Part shown: one piece after another, positions 10,990 through 21,945 of the stretch
Layout of the letters: each line of letters begins with the position of its first letter
Numbering within the stretch: position 1 is the stretch's first letter
Source of the DNA: Nemertoderma westbladi
Taxonomy: Eukaryota; Xenacoelomorpha; Nemertodermatida; Nemertodermatidae
Direction: 5' to 3'
Assembly: GCA_032718475.1 (NCBI GenBank)
Contig: JAUCBJ010001784.1
Location: forward strand, 40,486 to 104,485
Length of the DNA stretch: 64,000 nucleotides
Notes under the pieces: model-generated
Seen by the model: the letters and a program-made list of their open reading frames with translations, nothing else
Told to the model about the DNA's origin: nothing
Databases searched by the model: none
Made by a program: the position numbers and the translations under genes

Positions 10990-11151
10990 CCTGTACCCTT
11001 CTCCCGGTGTGTGGTATATCTCACCAGGTTGTGTTTCTCCGGGGCGACGGAAATCTCCCGGAGTACGACCCCACCGGCTCTCTGACTCTATCTCGACTAC
11101 TGACGGTTCACTGTCCGTCCTTCCCCTCCGGTTGCTCGTAGCAACGCTCCT

Positions 11152-12515
11152 TCAATTCTCCTCACTTTGTCTCACTTCAGTGCAGTGTTCCTCCTCGTGA
11201 GATCTCGCTTTGACCTCCCGGATAAACTCCACTGTTCTTCTTCCGTCTTCCGACTGGGCTCGACGTCTTCTCGCTCGCCCGCTGACGGCGCCAACGTCTC
11301 TCTCACTGCCTGGTTGGATGGTCCTGGGGATATTCGCAATCCCCCTACTATTCTCTGTCATCGGGTGCCGCGGTTCACCTAACTTGCCACGCGCATTATC
11401 TGCCGACGCTTGTGGGACATTCTCTGCCCCCCCCCCCCCTCTTGCCACTAATCGCTTGTGGTGGGGCGCCCGTAGCCCCCCCCCCCCCCCATCCATCACC
11501 TCTTACTTCGCCCCTACACCCCCCTCTAGTTGACGCATTATCTCTACCCTCGCTGGGTCTATTCACCCCGCTTCTCCCTGAGCAACTGCGTGGCCTTGCA
11601 GGTTCTCGTTGGGTTTATTCACCCCCGCTTCTCCCTGTGCAACTGCACAGGGAGAAGCGGGGGTGGCCTTGCAGGCTCTCATTGGCCGGCTCACTTGTTC
11701 CCCCTACGTTTGTATTAATTGCACTGTTATTAATTTCGCCCTGATTCGTTACACTGTTACTAATGATATTACTTTGATTAATTTCTTCAGGGTTATTTAA
11801 CGTATTATTGTCTAAGTTATTATTTATATTATTTAAATTATTTTGTTCGGAATTATTTACATTATTTAAATTATTTTGTTCGGAATTATTTACATTATTT
11901 AAATTATTTTGCATATTTAAATTAGGATTGTTGTTACCGGATAAAATATTATTTCCTGCAAGAAAGGTTTGATTAGGGTTGTCTATTACGGTACTATTAA
12001 TATTAACTCCCTCTAACGTATTATTACCCCCCCAGCCCGTACGGTTACACCAGTCCTGGGTCTGTCATCCAGTACCTGTAAGTGGGGTATTAACAAAGGT
12101 TTCCATTACCTCTGGTTCCTCGTAAATACTACCAGAACCAGCCTCACTCTCCGATAATCCCATTTTTGCCAATTCTAACTGGCGCTTTTGCTTCGCCTGA
12201 TACTGCATTAACCCCTTCAGCCGGGTATGCATATCATCCCGCATCCGCTTGCCCGCTCTCTCTCTCTCTCTCTCTTTCTTCCCTCATACTCTGGTTGGCT
12301 AATTCTGTCTCCCTTGCCTCCCACTCTCTACGCTCCTTCACCTCTCTCGCCTCCCGCTCCTTGCACTCGCTTTCCACTTTTGCCTCCCACTCTTTGCGCT
12401 CGTTTATTTCTCTCTCTTCTCATTCTCTATAGTTTCTCGCCACCCTCTCGGCCCTCTCTTTACACTCTCTTGCTAATTCTCTCTCCCTCTCTAACAACGC
12501 AGTTCCCTCATCTAA
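11152..12515 (-). pseudogene. Gag linker of element A: basic and Asn-rich segments
   Basis: Minus-strand frames include a basic segment (11,152-11,499, RARRRRAQSEDGRRTVEF, also in element B) and an Asn-rich segment with repeats of NNLNNVNNSEQ (11,615-11,914). The Asn run has a counterpart in element B (NNLNNVNN-like sequence near 39,940-40,100). Long C-tracts near 11,430 and 11,477 and a pyrimidine-rich tract at 12,250-12,480 disturb the frames. These look like unstructured inter-domain regions. Confidence 0.55.
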
Positions 12516-13100
12516 CTACCTTTCCAGTTCCTTTTGATCCAACGCCACAATGTCTAGTTGACACACCAGATCTATCTCTAACACCCTTCTTGCTTTCGCG
12601 GAGGATGTAGCGGACTTATCGGTCGCGACGGACTCCCGTCGCCTCTCTGCCCTACTAACTTTCCCCCGTTTACTGGGGTTCCTACTAACCGACGACACCG
12701 AATCCTCGGGGTTAACCTCGGATTCACTGTCGTGCGGGTCTGCCCATCCCACTAACTTAATTCCCCTAGCTTCCACTAAGTAAGGCCCTATGTACACTAC
12801 ATCTGGTTCCATTGCCTCGGACCGCCACAATTCAAATAGTTCTGTGGCAACCCCCCTCGCTCTCTCACTCGCCAGTTCTCCCTGTCCAAAATGGACTAAG
12901 TAACGAAAATGTTTATTCAAATCACCTAGCCTCTGGTATAGTTTAGGCTGGTCTACATTTCTCCCCTCCTTGGCCACTTTCAGTAGCTTCTTTGTGGCAT
13001 TGTATGCCCGTCGCAGGCGATCACTCGTCCCAACGTCCTCCTCGTTGACCCTACCTTCCCTCCTGGTCCGGCGTCGTACCAGTGGCCCCACCATCGCCAT
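12516..13100 (-). pseudogene. Gag N-terminal domain of element A
   Basis: The 194-codon minus-strand frame begins with ATG codons at 13,098-13,100 and 13,092-13,094. It contains SDRLRRAYNATKK, ERARGVATELFELW, VVYIGPYLVEARG and SVATDKSATSS, all closely matched in element B (38,900-39,450). The function is inferred to be structural Gag; I know no named domain for it. Upstream frames at 12,980-13,461 are shifted and do not join cleanly, so the true start is uncertain. Confidence 0.65.
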
Positions 13101-13441
13101 TCCGGTTGGCCGTCCGTCGCCCTCAGCCTGTGGCTGGCCGGCGACTTCGGTAGTCCGACCGCCGTCATCATCTCGCGTCGACTCATCATTGACTTTCCCT
13201 CCTCATTGTTGTCGGTCGCCTTCCGCTTGGGTATTCGGATTGTCCCTCGTTGGCGAAGCCGGGGTGGCAGGCCGGTATCGTCTCGTCGCGGCCTCTCGGA
13301 TCGTTTGGTTGGTGTCGTTGGTCCGCGGCGGCATTCTTTCTCCCTCTGATTCTCGGGGCGTTTGTCCGCTCATCTTTGGGCTCTCTGGTTCTGGTCACAG
13401 TTTTAGTTGTCGGTAGTTTAGACTTGCTGGCTAGTTTAGAC

Positions 13442-14048
13442 TGTGACAGGATTGAGTTCAATGATCCCGACCGGGTTAGGTTATACGCGTCACTTTACTG
13501 CTGGGCTGCTGAACTAATATCTTTGGCCGAAGGCCGTCGAGAAAATAACAGAGTTTGTGTTTCTCGTTGTTAATGTTCCAATGATAATAGCACAGTATGT
13601 ATAACAGATAATAGTAGAAATTGCAATACAGAATGATAACAGCAGTATATGAAATGACGGTCGAAACTATTGCCGGTCCCTAACTGTGTGATTGATGAAC
13701 TGACCGGTAAATCAGTAATCAGGATAACTATATGATTGATACACATACATATTGGTTCCACCTCTACTCTACTTTGGCCTTCGCTACCCAATGGATGCTT
13801 TCCTATCTTTCCCCACGTGCTCCCCTGCCCGCTATTGGCTTATATACTAATTGTCACTTTGGCACTCCTTGTAGGTGTTACCCCCTGCCGCTAGCCTCGA
13901 CTAGCTGGGTTCTCCCTCTGAGGTGGTTTGACCTCTCACCTCTCTCTGTGGCTTAGGGCGTGTGCCCCCCCCCCCCCCCCCCGAGTTGGTTATGAGGCGA
14001 GATTATTATTGGTAATCTCGTATCGCCAACTATATTGGTAAAATACCA
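13442..14048 (-). repeat. 5' LTR of element A, missing its outer end
   Basis: This matches the left LTR from its inner edge (TGTGACAGG on the plus strand) to about 14,048, with scattered substitutions. It carries one uninterrupted ATGTATAACAG, which proves the LINE insertion site in the other LTR. The last ~50 bp, which contain the LTR's terminal hairpin, are absent; the sequence passes abruptly into unrelated DNA. No target duplication can be read. Confidence 0.8.
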
Positions 14049-15049
14049 AAAGTGCAAATTCTTCATCAACAATGAAAATACTACAGTAGTTAAAATTCGA
14101 ACAGTAAAACTTCAACAGTAAAAATCACTCACCTTTTGCCTAAAGGATTTAAGACAGAATTGAGAAGGGGGGGAGAATGGGAGAAGGGGGGGGGGGGGTG
14201 AGGTTGAAATTTCAAGAAAACAATATTGATCAAAATATAAAAAAGTAGTAATTGTTTTGGCCACTTTCAAGCAGGGTATAATGCGGCTGGTATTTTGCGA
14301 TAATATAATACTCAGTAAAATGGAATGGTAGTAGTAGTAGTAAACACTTAAATAATACCCCCAGCCATCATTCAATGGTAGGGTGAAAACAGTTCTAACT
14401 GCCCAAGGTTACAACATTTGTGAAAAGATAATACTAATTCAATTCTCAAATCAAATTCAATTCAATTCAATTCAATACTAATTCATATTATCAATATGAT
14501 GCTGAACTTAACAGCATACATCCTACATAGAAACCTATACAGTATTTCATAACAGATGGTACCACCCTACCAGTAAACGCTTCGGCTATCACCTAACAAT
14601 GTTATTTATTTAGTTCCCTAGCAACTCACATTCTTTACTTAATTTGTAGGGTACGGTTAGTAGGGTTGGGTACAATCTTCGCCCGCGTCCAACCTTCGCC
14701 CGCGTCCAATCTTCACCCGCGCCCAACCTTCGCCTGGGGTAAACCTTCGCCGCAAGGCAATCTTCACCCTCGAGCAACCTTCACCCAATAAGATTTGTGT
14801 TAGTACCTAGAAGTTTATTAATAACATTAATAATAGTATATTAGTAATTAGGGATGATCTTGCTTCTAACCATGTTAAATGTGATAACCATGACGAGCGC
14901 ATGAATAAACTAGTGAGTGATTTAAATTCTAGATGTAAGAACTCTGTTCTTACAATCATTTCATCTACTACCATAAACCGTGCCATTATTATTATGTTAT
15001 TATTATGTCACGAGCTGTCCAACATATATTGAACCTGGAGATGGATTCA
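14049..15049. other. Non-coding stretch with simple repeats
   Basis: No gene seen. It holds a G-run at 14,165-14,200, an AATTC microsatellite (about 14,450-14,475), and a GC-rich tandem repeat at 14,677-14,790 built on CTTCGCCCGCGTCCAAC with degenerate copies. Confidence 0.6.
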
Positions 15050-15770
15050 ACGTGCAGTGCCATAGCTGACATAATCAATGCATGTTTCAGGAAAGATGCC
15101 TGATTAATTTGGACACACAATTATTACAAGTCTATATAAAGGTGGCGGTCGCAGTCTTCTTCACTCCAAATCATATCGTCCAATTGCAACGTTTAGCCTC
15201 TTTGGAAAAATATTTGAATCTGCGATATTCAACGAATTCCTAGCATCCCCAGGATTCATACCGCCTTCACAACTAGCATATCAACGGAAAATAGGATAAG
15301 ACTTAATAATTACCACAATTCTCGAATTCCTAGAATATCAACGGAGAAGTCATACTACCGGATATTTGTGCCATGTTGATATAAAGTCTGCATTTTGTCA
15401 TATCATTATCATAACCTACTATTTCGAAAGGATATTATTTATGGAACACATAAACCCCTATGTCTGTTTAGCACTGTTATCAAACTACGTATCAATAGCA
15501 CGATAGCCTTTCTGAAGTTTGGTAACTTCATTGATAATATAGGAATTAAACTAATCAAGGGCGGAAAACAAGGATCACTATTATCTCCGTGCCTATTTAT
15601 AATGTATACTGGTGATGTATTACGGTCGTTAAATGTGGTGAATTTTGGGTTCGATCAGCTGCAGATGTGGTTGGGGACAATAGCTTATGCTTACGACTTA
15701 CTACTAATTGGTTTATCAGCCAATGAGCTTGAAAATATGGTTATAACCATCACCCTGCACCTGGCAGCAG
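15050..15770 (+). pseudogene. Decayed LINE reverse transcriptase fragment
   Basis: Broken plus-strand frames read IATFSLFGKIFESAIF near 15,190-15,225, then GKQGSLLSPCLF near 15,560 and AYAYDLLLIG near 15,690. These match RT motifs: the YRPIA...GK segment, the QG-LSP loop and the catalytic box. The box normally reads YADD, so D is replaced by Y here. The fragment is separate from the LINE that starts near 15,770. Confidence 0.65.
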
Positions 15771-16734
15771 GGGTACAGGGCGTGACCCAGCAGATGAGCT
15801 GCACAGCCAATGGTGGGTCATGTGCACCAGAGTAGATATGGGTGATGGGCCTCATATCTGACTCCACTGCGACACCCACCCTGGGGAATGGCAAACCAGG
15901 GTGTGGTATTTGCCCCGAGAGCTGACTTGGCTAAAAAGCACCCCCAACCCCCACTATGGATTACATTAGTAATGCGGAGGTCCGGCCACTAGAGGCCAGT
16001 GGAATTACCTGACACAATCGGCCTCATAGGCGTCAGTTATCTCCTGACTGGCTGCCTGTCTAACCCCCTACTGGAGAGAGAGCAGTCAACAATTCTTTGA
16101 GTCCCTTTCCTGATGACCTTTCTGGCCCAAACCCTGGGTCACCAGGGAGGCCAGATTGTGAGGGGGGGATGGATTCTGGAGTTGGAGGCTACTCTCATAT
16201 TCCACCCCGACCAACAAAGCCATTGGTGAATCTGAGGCAAGTCACTAGACTAGCCTCAGTAAACACCCTAACACCCAGGTCCCCAATGCGACAAGGTGAG
16301 CTGACTGCCTTGGCAAATAAGCTTTCTCTTAGCGCAGTGTGTGTTCAAAAGCACCGAATTCAGACTGGACAGACTGATGAGGTTCTGATTAAGGACATGG
16401 GGGCGGTTGGCAACTCGCCCTCGCGTCAGCAGATGATAGTGGCAATGGTGGAATTGGTCTATTGATGAATCCAACTGCACAAATAGACCAAATCTCTAAC
16501 CGTATCATCCGTTGCCACCTATCATGTTCTGGAAGACTGGCTAAGAAGTTTCCTAAGGTGGTTCTGATTGTGTGCTACTCTCGAACTAGTGTTGCCCCTG
16601 TAGAGGAGGTGGAAAATTTCTACCTCAATCTACAAGCAGCTACTGATGGAGTGGATCAGCATGCATTCTTAACATTCCTGGGAGACTTTCACTTTCTTAC
16701 TAACTCCACACGTGAGTTGATTGTGCTAGTTAAT

Positions 16735-17290
16735 TATAATATAATATATAATTATTATATTAATATAATAATAATTATATTAATATAATTATTAATATAA
16801 TAATAAGAATTATTACAATTAATAAGAATTACATAATTATTGAATCTCTGCACATTCATTGGTCGAATCTACTAATTTGTCAGCCCTAGTATGCCCGTCG
16901 TGTGTTACATCAATGCAAACTTCATGTTTTAGGCCTGACCCCCTCCATTCAGTATCTTGACCTCCTGTTATCACCTTGCGATGTAATAATTTACCATTAT
17001 ATACTTCATTCTGAGCAATTTCGTCAGTCTTCCTATCTTTTCCACCGGTTGTCACAAATTGTTTTTTACCGCTCGCTCGCCCGTCCGCTCGCTTGCTCGC
17101 CTTTTCATTCGTCCCATTTCATTTACTTTGCTAACACTTTATTTCTACTGATATTTGTAACCACATATACTCGAAGTAAATGTTTCATTCATTTCCACTC
17201 CCCTTATTTTATCATTATTTTTACTACGTTATCGAAATATATTATGTTATTTATTAGTGCTTTTATTGTCCACATTTCATTATCATAACT
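16735..17290. other. AT-rich insertion in the LINE
   Basis: The LINE endonuclease frame stops in a run of TAATATAATTAT-type sequence (16,735-16,835). About 450 bp of unrelated AT-rich DNA follow, including a small CGCTCGC-type repeat at 17,069-17,102. Its origin is not recognised. Confidence 0.5.
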
Positions 17291-17320
17291 GGCCGTGATT
17301 TGTAAATACAAAAGAATTGA

Positions 17321-19027
17321 ATGCGAGCGAGCACGTTAATAAAGAAACTCAATTTTGCAACCGAAACCTCCCTTGAGTGTCCCAATGATAGACAGGCCCA
17401 CTTTGAAAAGCTCCTCAATAATGACAGGGTATTAATGCCTGATAACTTTATAGAAGTAAAAGTGTCTGAGTCTGTACTCCCAGATATTCCCATTGGCGAT
17501 ATCTCCTTTGCAGAAGTGAAGGTTGCTGCAAAGAGCATTAAGACCAATCGTGCCAGTGGAGTAGATCGTGTTCCCCCTGAGGTCTTTAAAATACCTGAGT
17601 GTTTAAAGCTCATCTATCCCATCATAGTAGACATGTACCGAACAACAAGAGTCCCACTAGAAATGAAAACAAATAAGTTGGTGCCAGTTCCCAAGAAGGG
17701 CAACCTAACACTCTATGGTTCTTTTCAGGGAATCTCATTGATCTCGATTGCTGCAAAGCTATACAATAGAATTCTATGATCCCATTGAAAGACTGCTCCG
17801 TGGAAATCAGAATGGGTTCCGTAAAGGTCGTAGGACCATGGAGCCCATTTTGGCACTTAGAAGGATAATTGAAGAGTTATCAAAAATGAAAGACAGTGAC
17901 TGGCTGTTATCTTTGTTGACTTCTTCAAGGCCTTTGATTCAGTCTCTCGCTCACGTACGTTCAGTATACTTTCATTATATGGGATTCCTGATGAAATTAT
18001 TGCAGCAATCAGATCAGCATACGATGGTTCGACAACATTTGTGTCTACTATTGACGGTGACACAGAACCATTTGAAGTGTTATGGGTGTCCTCCGGGGAG
18101 ACACTTGCACCATTCTTGTTCATAATTGTGGTTGACTATGTTCTACGCATGTCCTTAGATCATCATAATGATGATGGGGAGATGATAACTCCACCTACTG
18201 GCTTCAGAAGTCGAGTAAATCCTGCCAAGTACCTAACTGATCTAGACTTTGCTGATGACTTAGGAGTACTCTCAGAATCACTAGAGGGAGACCAACGGCT
18301 CCTCAGCTCATTAGAACATGCTGCTTCTAGTGTTGGTCTTTTTATTAACTCCAGAAAGACCAAAATTTTGACAGTTAACTTTGAAAGTCCTCAGCAAGTC
18401 TCTGATCGGATGAGCATAAGCTCAAAAGATGGTATGCTTAAGCATGTGGATGACTTCTGTTACCTGGGATCATGGATCCGGAAGTCAGGTGAGGACCTTC
18501 GAATACGTAAGGGAAAGGCATGGGCAGCCTTGAATAGGCTTTCCAGGATTTGGAAGTCACCGAGAATTAATCGGAAACTTAAGGTCCGGTTATTTAGAGC
18601 AGCAGTAGTTCCAGTACTCCTCTATGGGAGTCCATGCTGGGCTCTAACTGCTGAGGACACCAAATCTCTGGATGGCACATTCACAAGAATGCTACGCCGG
18701 GTTCATTGTGTCAAGTACAATGCACACATCTCCAACCAGACACTATATAACATTGGAGGTGTCTCATTGGTTCCCCCAAGCTTGACACTAGAACAAAATC
18801 GCCTCCGCTTTGCAGGACATTGCTTTCGCCGTGAGGACCAGCCAGTGCATAATCTTGTACTTTGGCAGCCTCATGGAGTGAATAAGCATGGTGGACAGCC
18901 CATGACTTTCTTGAGACGCATCTTAAAGGACACTGGCCTTGAAGATGCGGATGATCTAGCAAATGTCATGGGTGATAGGGAGTTGTGGCGGTGCAATTTT
19001 GTCGATAAGCCGGCACAGCATTCTTAA
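17321..19027 (+). pseudogene. LINE reverse transcriptase with frameshifts
   Basis: Three frames together cover an RT. 17,321-17,779 has RASGVDRVPPEVFK and LVPVPKKGN (the fingers region). 17,748-18,125 has GNQNGFRKGRRT and then leaves frame where the first catalytic Asp box would be. 18,041-19,027 has GETLAPFLFIIVVDYVL, LTDLDFADDLGVL (the FADD catalytic box) and the C-terminal YLGSW and LLYGSPCW regions. The breaks prevent a working protein. Confidence 0.8.
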
Positions 19028-19078
19028 AAATGCAGCTGCAATGCAGCATGCCGATCCTAGTAGTAGTAGTAGTAAGAT

Positions 19079-20879
19079 TAGAATCATCTTCAGCATGAAA
19101 AAATACCATAGAAACATTGTTTTTGTTCATTCACACCACCAAAATGTAACTATTTGTTGCTATTAGCAAGTTACTCGGACATCGCGATTTATTGCAATAT
19201 ATCGCGATTAAAGCGATAACTTTGAAATCTCATAAATGGCCACTGCTGCATGGAAGCAAAAAGGTTTTAGTGCCTGGATATAGCCAAAAATATACAAAAC
19301 AACATATACAAGTGCCAATTTCTAAAACATTCGTCCACATTGGAAGTTTTTCAATCCAAAATAACTCATCGCGATGAATGCCCATTGTAAATATTTTTCA
19401 AAAAACATTAAAATTTGCAACTTATTCAAACTTTTGACTTCAAATTCGAAATCAGCACCCCCAAAAACACCAACACAAAAATTTTCAACATATTGACACT
19501 TGTACAGTATTACTTGTATTTTTGAGAAATTTTTGTTTCCGAGTGCTCACGTAACCTGTACTTTTGGCGCGCGGAAACCCAATTTTCAAATTGTCATACC
19601 TTTTGATCCAGTAGACCAATTGAGCTAATTTATTTTTTAATTTTCATCATTTACCAAGGTCTATAACATATCCAAAATTGAGCGAAATCCAAAGACATGG
19701 GTTAACTTTTAAAATTTTTCTGGATGATTATAAATGGAATTACTCATACAATAATTACGTGGACTGTTGATTGGGCCTACTATAAATCAACATTCTAGAG
19801 ACAGGGGGGAAAACTCGACGCAAAACCCGCCTTGGCGAATTAATATCCCGCCTCAATGTTAAATTCTCAATTTAGCGAAAGGAGCAGGTTACAGTGACAC
19901 GATATTTTAACCAAAACAATAAACTAAACACAATAGAACAGGTTACAGTTTTATTTTTGAGAGTAATCAGCTGTTATTTGCGTCGAATTTCCCCTGGAGA
20001 GGGATCAATTTTTATTGCGTCCAGTTCCTGCACATTGACTTGAATTATACAGTATATTGATGTGTTATTGTTATTTTGACTTTTAAGTTGTTTTTCAGTT
20101 GACAAAAATTGTCTAAACTGTAAGGCATGACTTAGCTGACTTTGTGGCTCGTCCCACATAATAAAAAATGAAACTTTGCTTCACACTAACAAAAATATAA
20201 TATGAAGCAAATAATTTCATTATGAAGCACGTTTACAAGATATAAGATAAGATTTTTGAGTATTTATAAAAAACGCCCAAAAGGCACAACCAGATAAATA
20301 ACAACGAATAGAGCCAAATAATAAATTTAGATTCCTCCTAAATGTATTACCCCGTCAGTCCGTCGCCCAGCTGAATATATCTTCCCAGTGAATCCTATAT
20401 ATAGGTACTGTACTACACGTACTCCTGCTAAGTTAGCGGTAGCCGGTAGGCCAGCGGACTCCTTAAATACATACAACAAACCTATGTTGGTATCTACAAC
20501 TTAGTTGGTAGGACTAGTGGCGAACCCATACCTACTGAGGACTAGTGGCGAACCTATACCTCTACTGTAAATACAGTAGTAATATTTTCCTAAACTTTCA
20601 CATCAAGGCACTCTCATCTTACGCAAGCCTGAATGTATTATAGTAAGTTTAGTTTTGGACGTTTATGAATAGGCCTACTACACGTGCAATACGGCCGTCA
20701 TCGAATACGTTACTTACTGTATTATAGGCCTACTTAGTTTTAGTTTAATTTAATCGAAAACTTCAACCGGTAGCCGGTAGGCCAACAGTACATGCCTGCT
20801 GACAGCAGCTTAATTGATACCGGTAGGCCTACTTAATTACTTACAACTGTACATTATAATTATACTGTACTCTAGTAAT
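19079..20879. other. Non-coding stretch containing a dispersed repeat
   Basis: No gene seen. It includes CGCGAT-rich sequence (19,180-19,220), a dispersed repeat at 19,836-20,025 described separately, and TAGGCCTAC-like words with GGTAGCCGGTAGG motifs from about 20,400 to 20,850. Confidence 0.6.
19836..20025. repeat. Dispersed repeat, copy 1 (copy 2 at 63,414-63,612)
   Basis: Both copies begin CCTTGGCGAATTAATAT and share a diverged 68-bp-array unit (AAAGGAGCAGGT...CAACCAAAACAATAAAC), then ACAGGTTACAGTTTTATTTT and TGTTATTTGC...TCGAATTTCCC. Similarity ends near 20,025 and at the C-tract near 63,614. This links the 68-bp array to an interspersed family. Confidence 0.75.
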
Positions 20880-21267
20880 GTTGGAATATTGTTTCTATCG
20901 GCAGTGATTTTTTATGTCATTTTATTTGACTTTTTTTGTCATTTTTTTTTTACGAATTATGCATAATGACTTTTGTTGTCCATTTAATGACTTTTATTGT
21001 CATTTTAATGACTTTTATTGTCACTTTTTATGTATGTATTTCTTCAAACTGTCAGACTGGTGATTTCTGGACTGTCAGACAGTTGATTTCACTATGCCTG
21101 TGCCAAAACATTCCATGATTCCATGATTTATAGACTATGAGATAGAATTCCATATGCGCCTGTGGTAAAAAGACTCTATATTTAATAGTTTGTGGTTGTT
21201 GTCGATAATCGATTACCACATGACGTAGCAAAACACTCATTTTATAGCCAAAAACAATTACCAATTG
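20880..21267. repeat. Array-flanking repeat, copy 1
   Basis: It matches 25,730-26,150 over about 400 bp with small indels: ATCGGCAGTGATTTT, repeated AATGACTTTTATTGTC motifs, GACTGTCAGACAGTTGATTTC, and CATGACGTAGCAAAACACTC just before the array. Each copy leads directly into a 68-bp array, so flank and array travel together. Confidence 0.8.
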
Positions 21268-21945
21268 ATGGAAAGGAGCAGGTTAAGGCCGAGTTTTCTA
21301 ACCAAAACAATAAACAGTCACTTTAGGCCTACCAAATCAGGGAAAGGAGCAGGTTACAGAGACGGGATTTTCTAACCAAAACAATAAACGATCACTTAAC
21401 TAATTGAGGGAAAGGAGCAGGTTACAGAGGCGGGATTTTCTAACCAAAACAAAAAACGATCACTTAACTTATTGAGGGAAAGGAGCAGGTTACAGAGGCG
21501 GGATTTCCTAACCAAAACAATAAACGATAACATTACCAATTGAGGGAAAGGAGCAGGTTACAGAGGCGGGATTATCTAACCAAAACAATAAACGATCATT
21601 TAACTAATTGAGGGAAAGGGGCAGGTTACAGAGGCGGGATTTTCTAACCAAAACAATAAACGATCATTTAACAAATTGACGGAAAGGAGCAGGTTACAGA
21701 GACGGGATTTTCTAACCAAAACAATAAACGATAACATTACCAATTGAGAGAAAGGAGCAGGTTACAGAGACGGGATTTTCTAACCAAAACAATAAACGAT
21801 AACATTACCAATTGAGAGAAAGGAGCAGGTTACAGAGGCGGGATTTTCTAACCAAAACAATAAACGATAACATTACCAATTGAGGGAAAGGAGCAGGTTA
21901 CAGAGGCGGGATTATCTAACCAAAACAATAAACGATCATTTAGCT
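21268..21945. repeat. 68-bp tandem array 1
   Basis: About ten units are spaced exactly 68 bp apart over most of the array (AAAGGAGCAG starts at 21,411, 21,479, 21,547, 21,615, 21,683, 21,751, 21,819, 21,887). Each unit reads roughly GAGGGAAAGGAGCAGGTTAC, then AGAGGCGGGATTTTCTAACC, then AAAACAATAAACGAT. The array is cut at 21,945 by a LINE and resumes at 24,698. Confidence 0.95.

Larger units (their letters stand above)
3622..14048 (-). mobile_element. BEL/Pao-like LTR retrotransposon, element A (old, lacks RT)
   Basis: The element runs right to left between related LTRs at 13,442-14,048 (5', truncated) and 3,622-5,283 (3', containing a LINE insert). LTR termini read TG...CA on the coding strand. 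The internal 8.2 kb encodes, in minus-strand order: Gag N-terminus, Asn-rich linker, DUF1759-like region, CCHC knuckle, aspartic protease, an integrase C-terminal-like remnant, a triple-zinc-knuckle ORF, tandem repeats and a polypurine tract. I see no reverse transcriptase, RNase H or integrase core. Reading frames carry stops and shifts, and the LTRs differ at several positions, so the copy is old. Gag and the 3' non-coding region match element B at 37,907-44,977. BEL/Pao assignment rests on the DUF1759-like Gag and the protease context. Confidence 0.8.
15771..19078 (+). mobile_element. LINE copy (same family as 3,788-4,789), inactive
   Basis: A GC-richer leader starts near 15,770. Endonuclease-like pieces follow (16,097-16,720, with LTALANKLSLSAVCVQKHR and a FLGDFH motif like the GDFN of APE-type LINE endonucleases). 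After an AT-rich interruption (16,735-17,290) comes the reverse transcriptase (17,321-19,027), ending in a TAG-repeat tail near 19,060-19,075. The frame changes at least twice. It is nearly identical to the insert in LTR A over the shared 1 kb. The tail type and gene order suggest an RTE-like or related clade, but the clade is not certain. Confidence 0.75.

Noticed and set aside
17321-19027. Active LINE reverse transcriptase
   Set aside because: Frames change near 17,770 and 18,050 and the first catalytic Asp box is out of frame.
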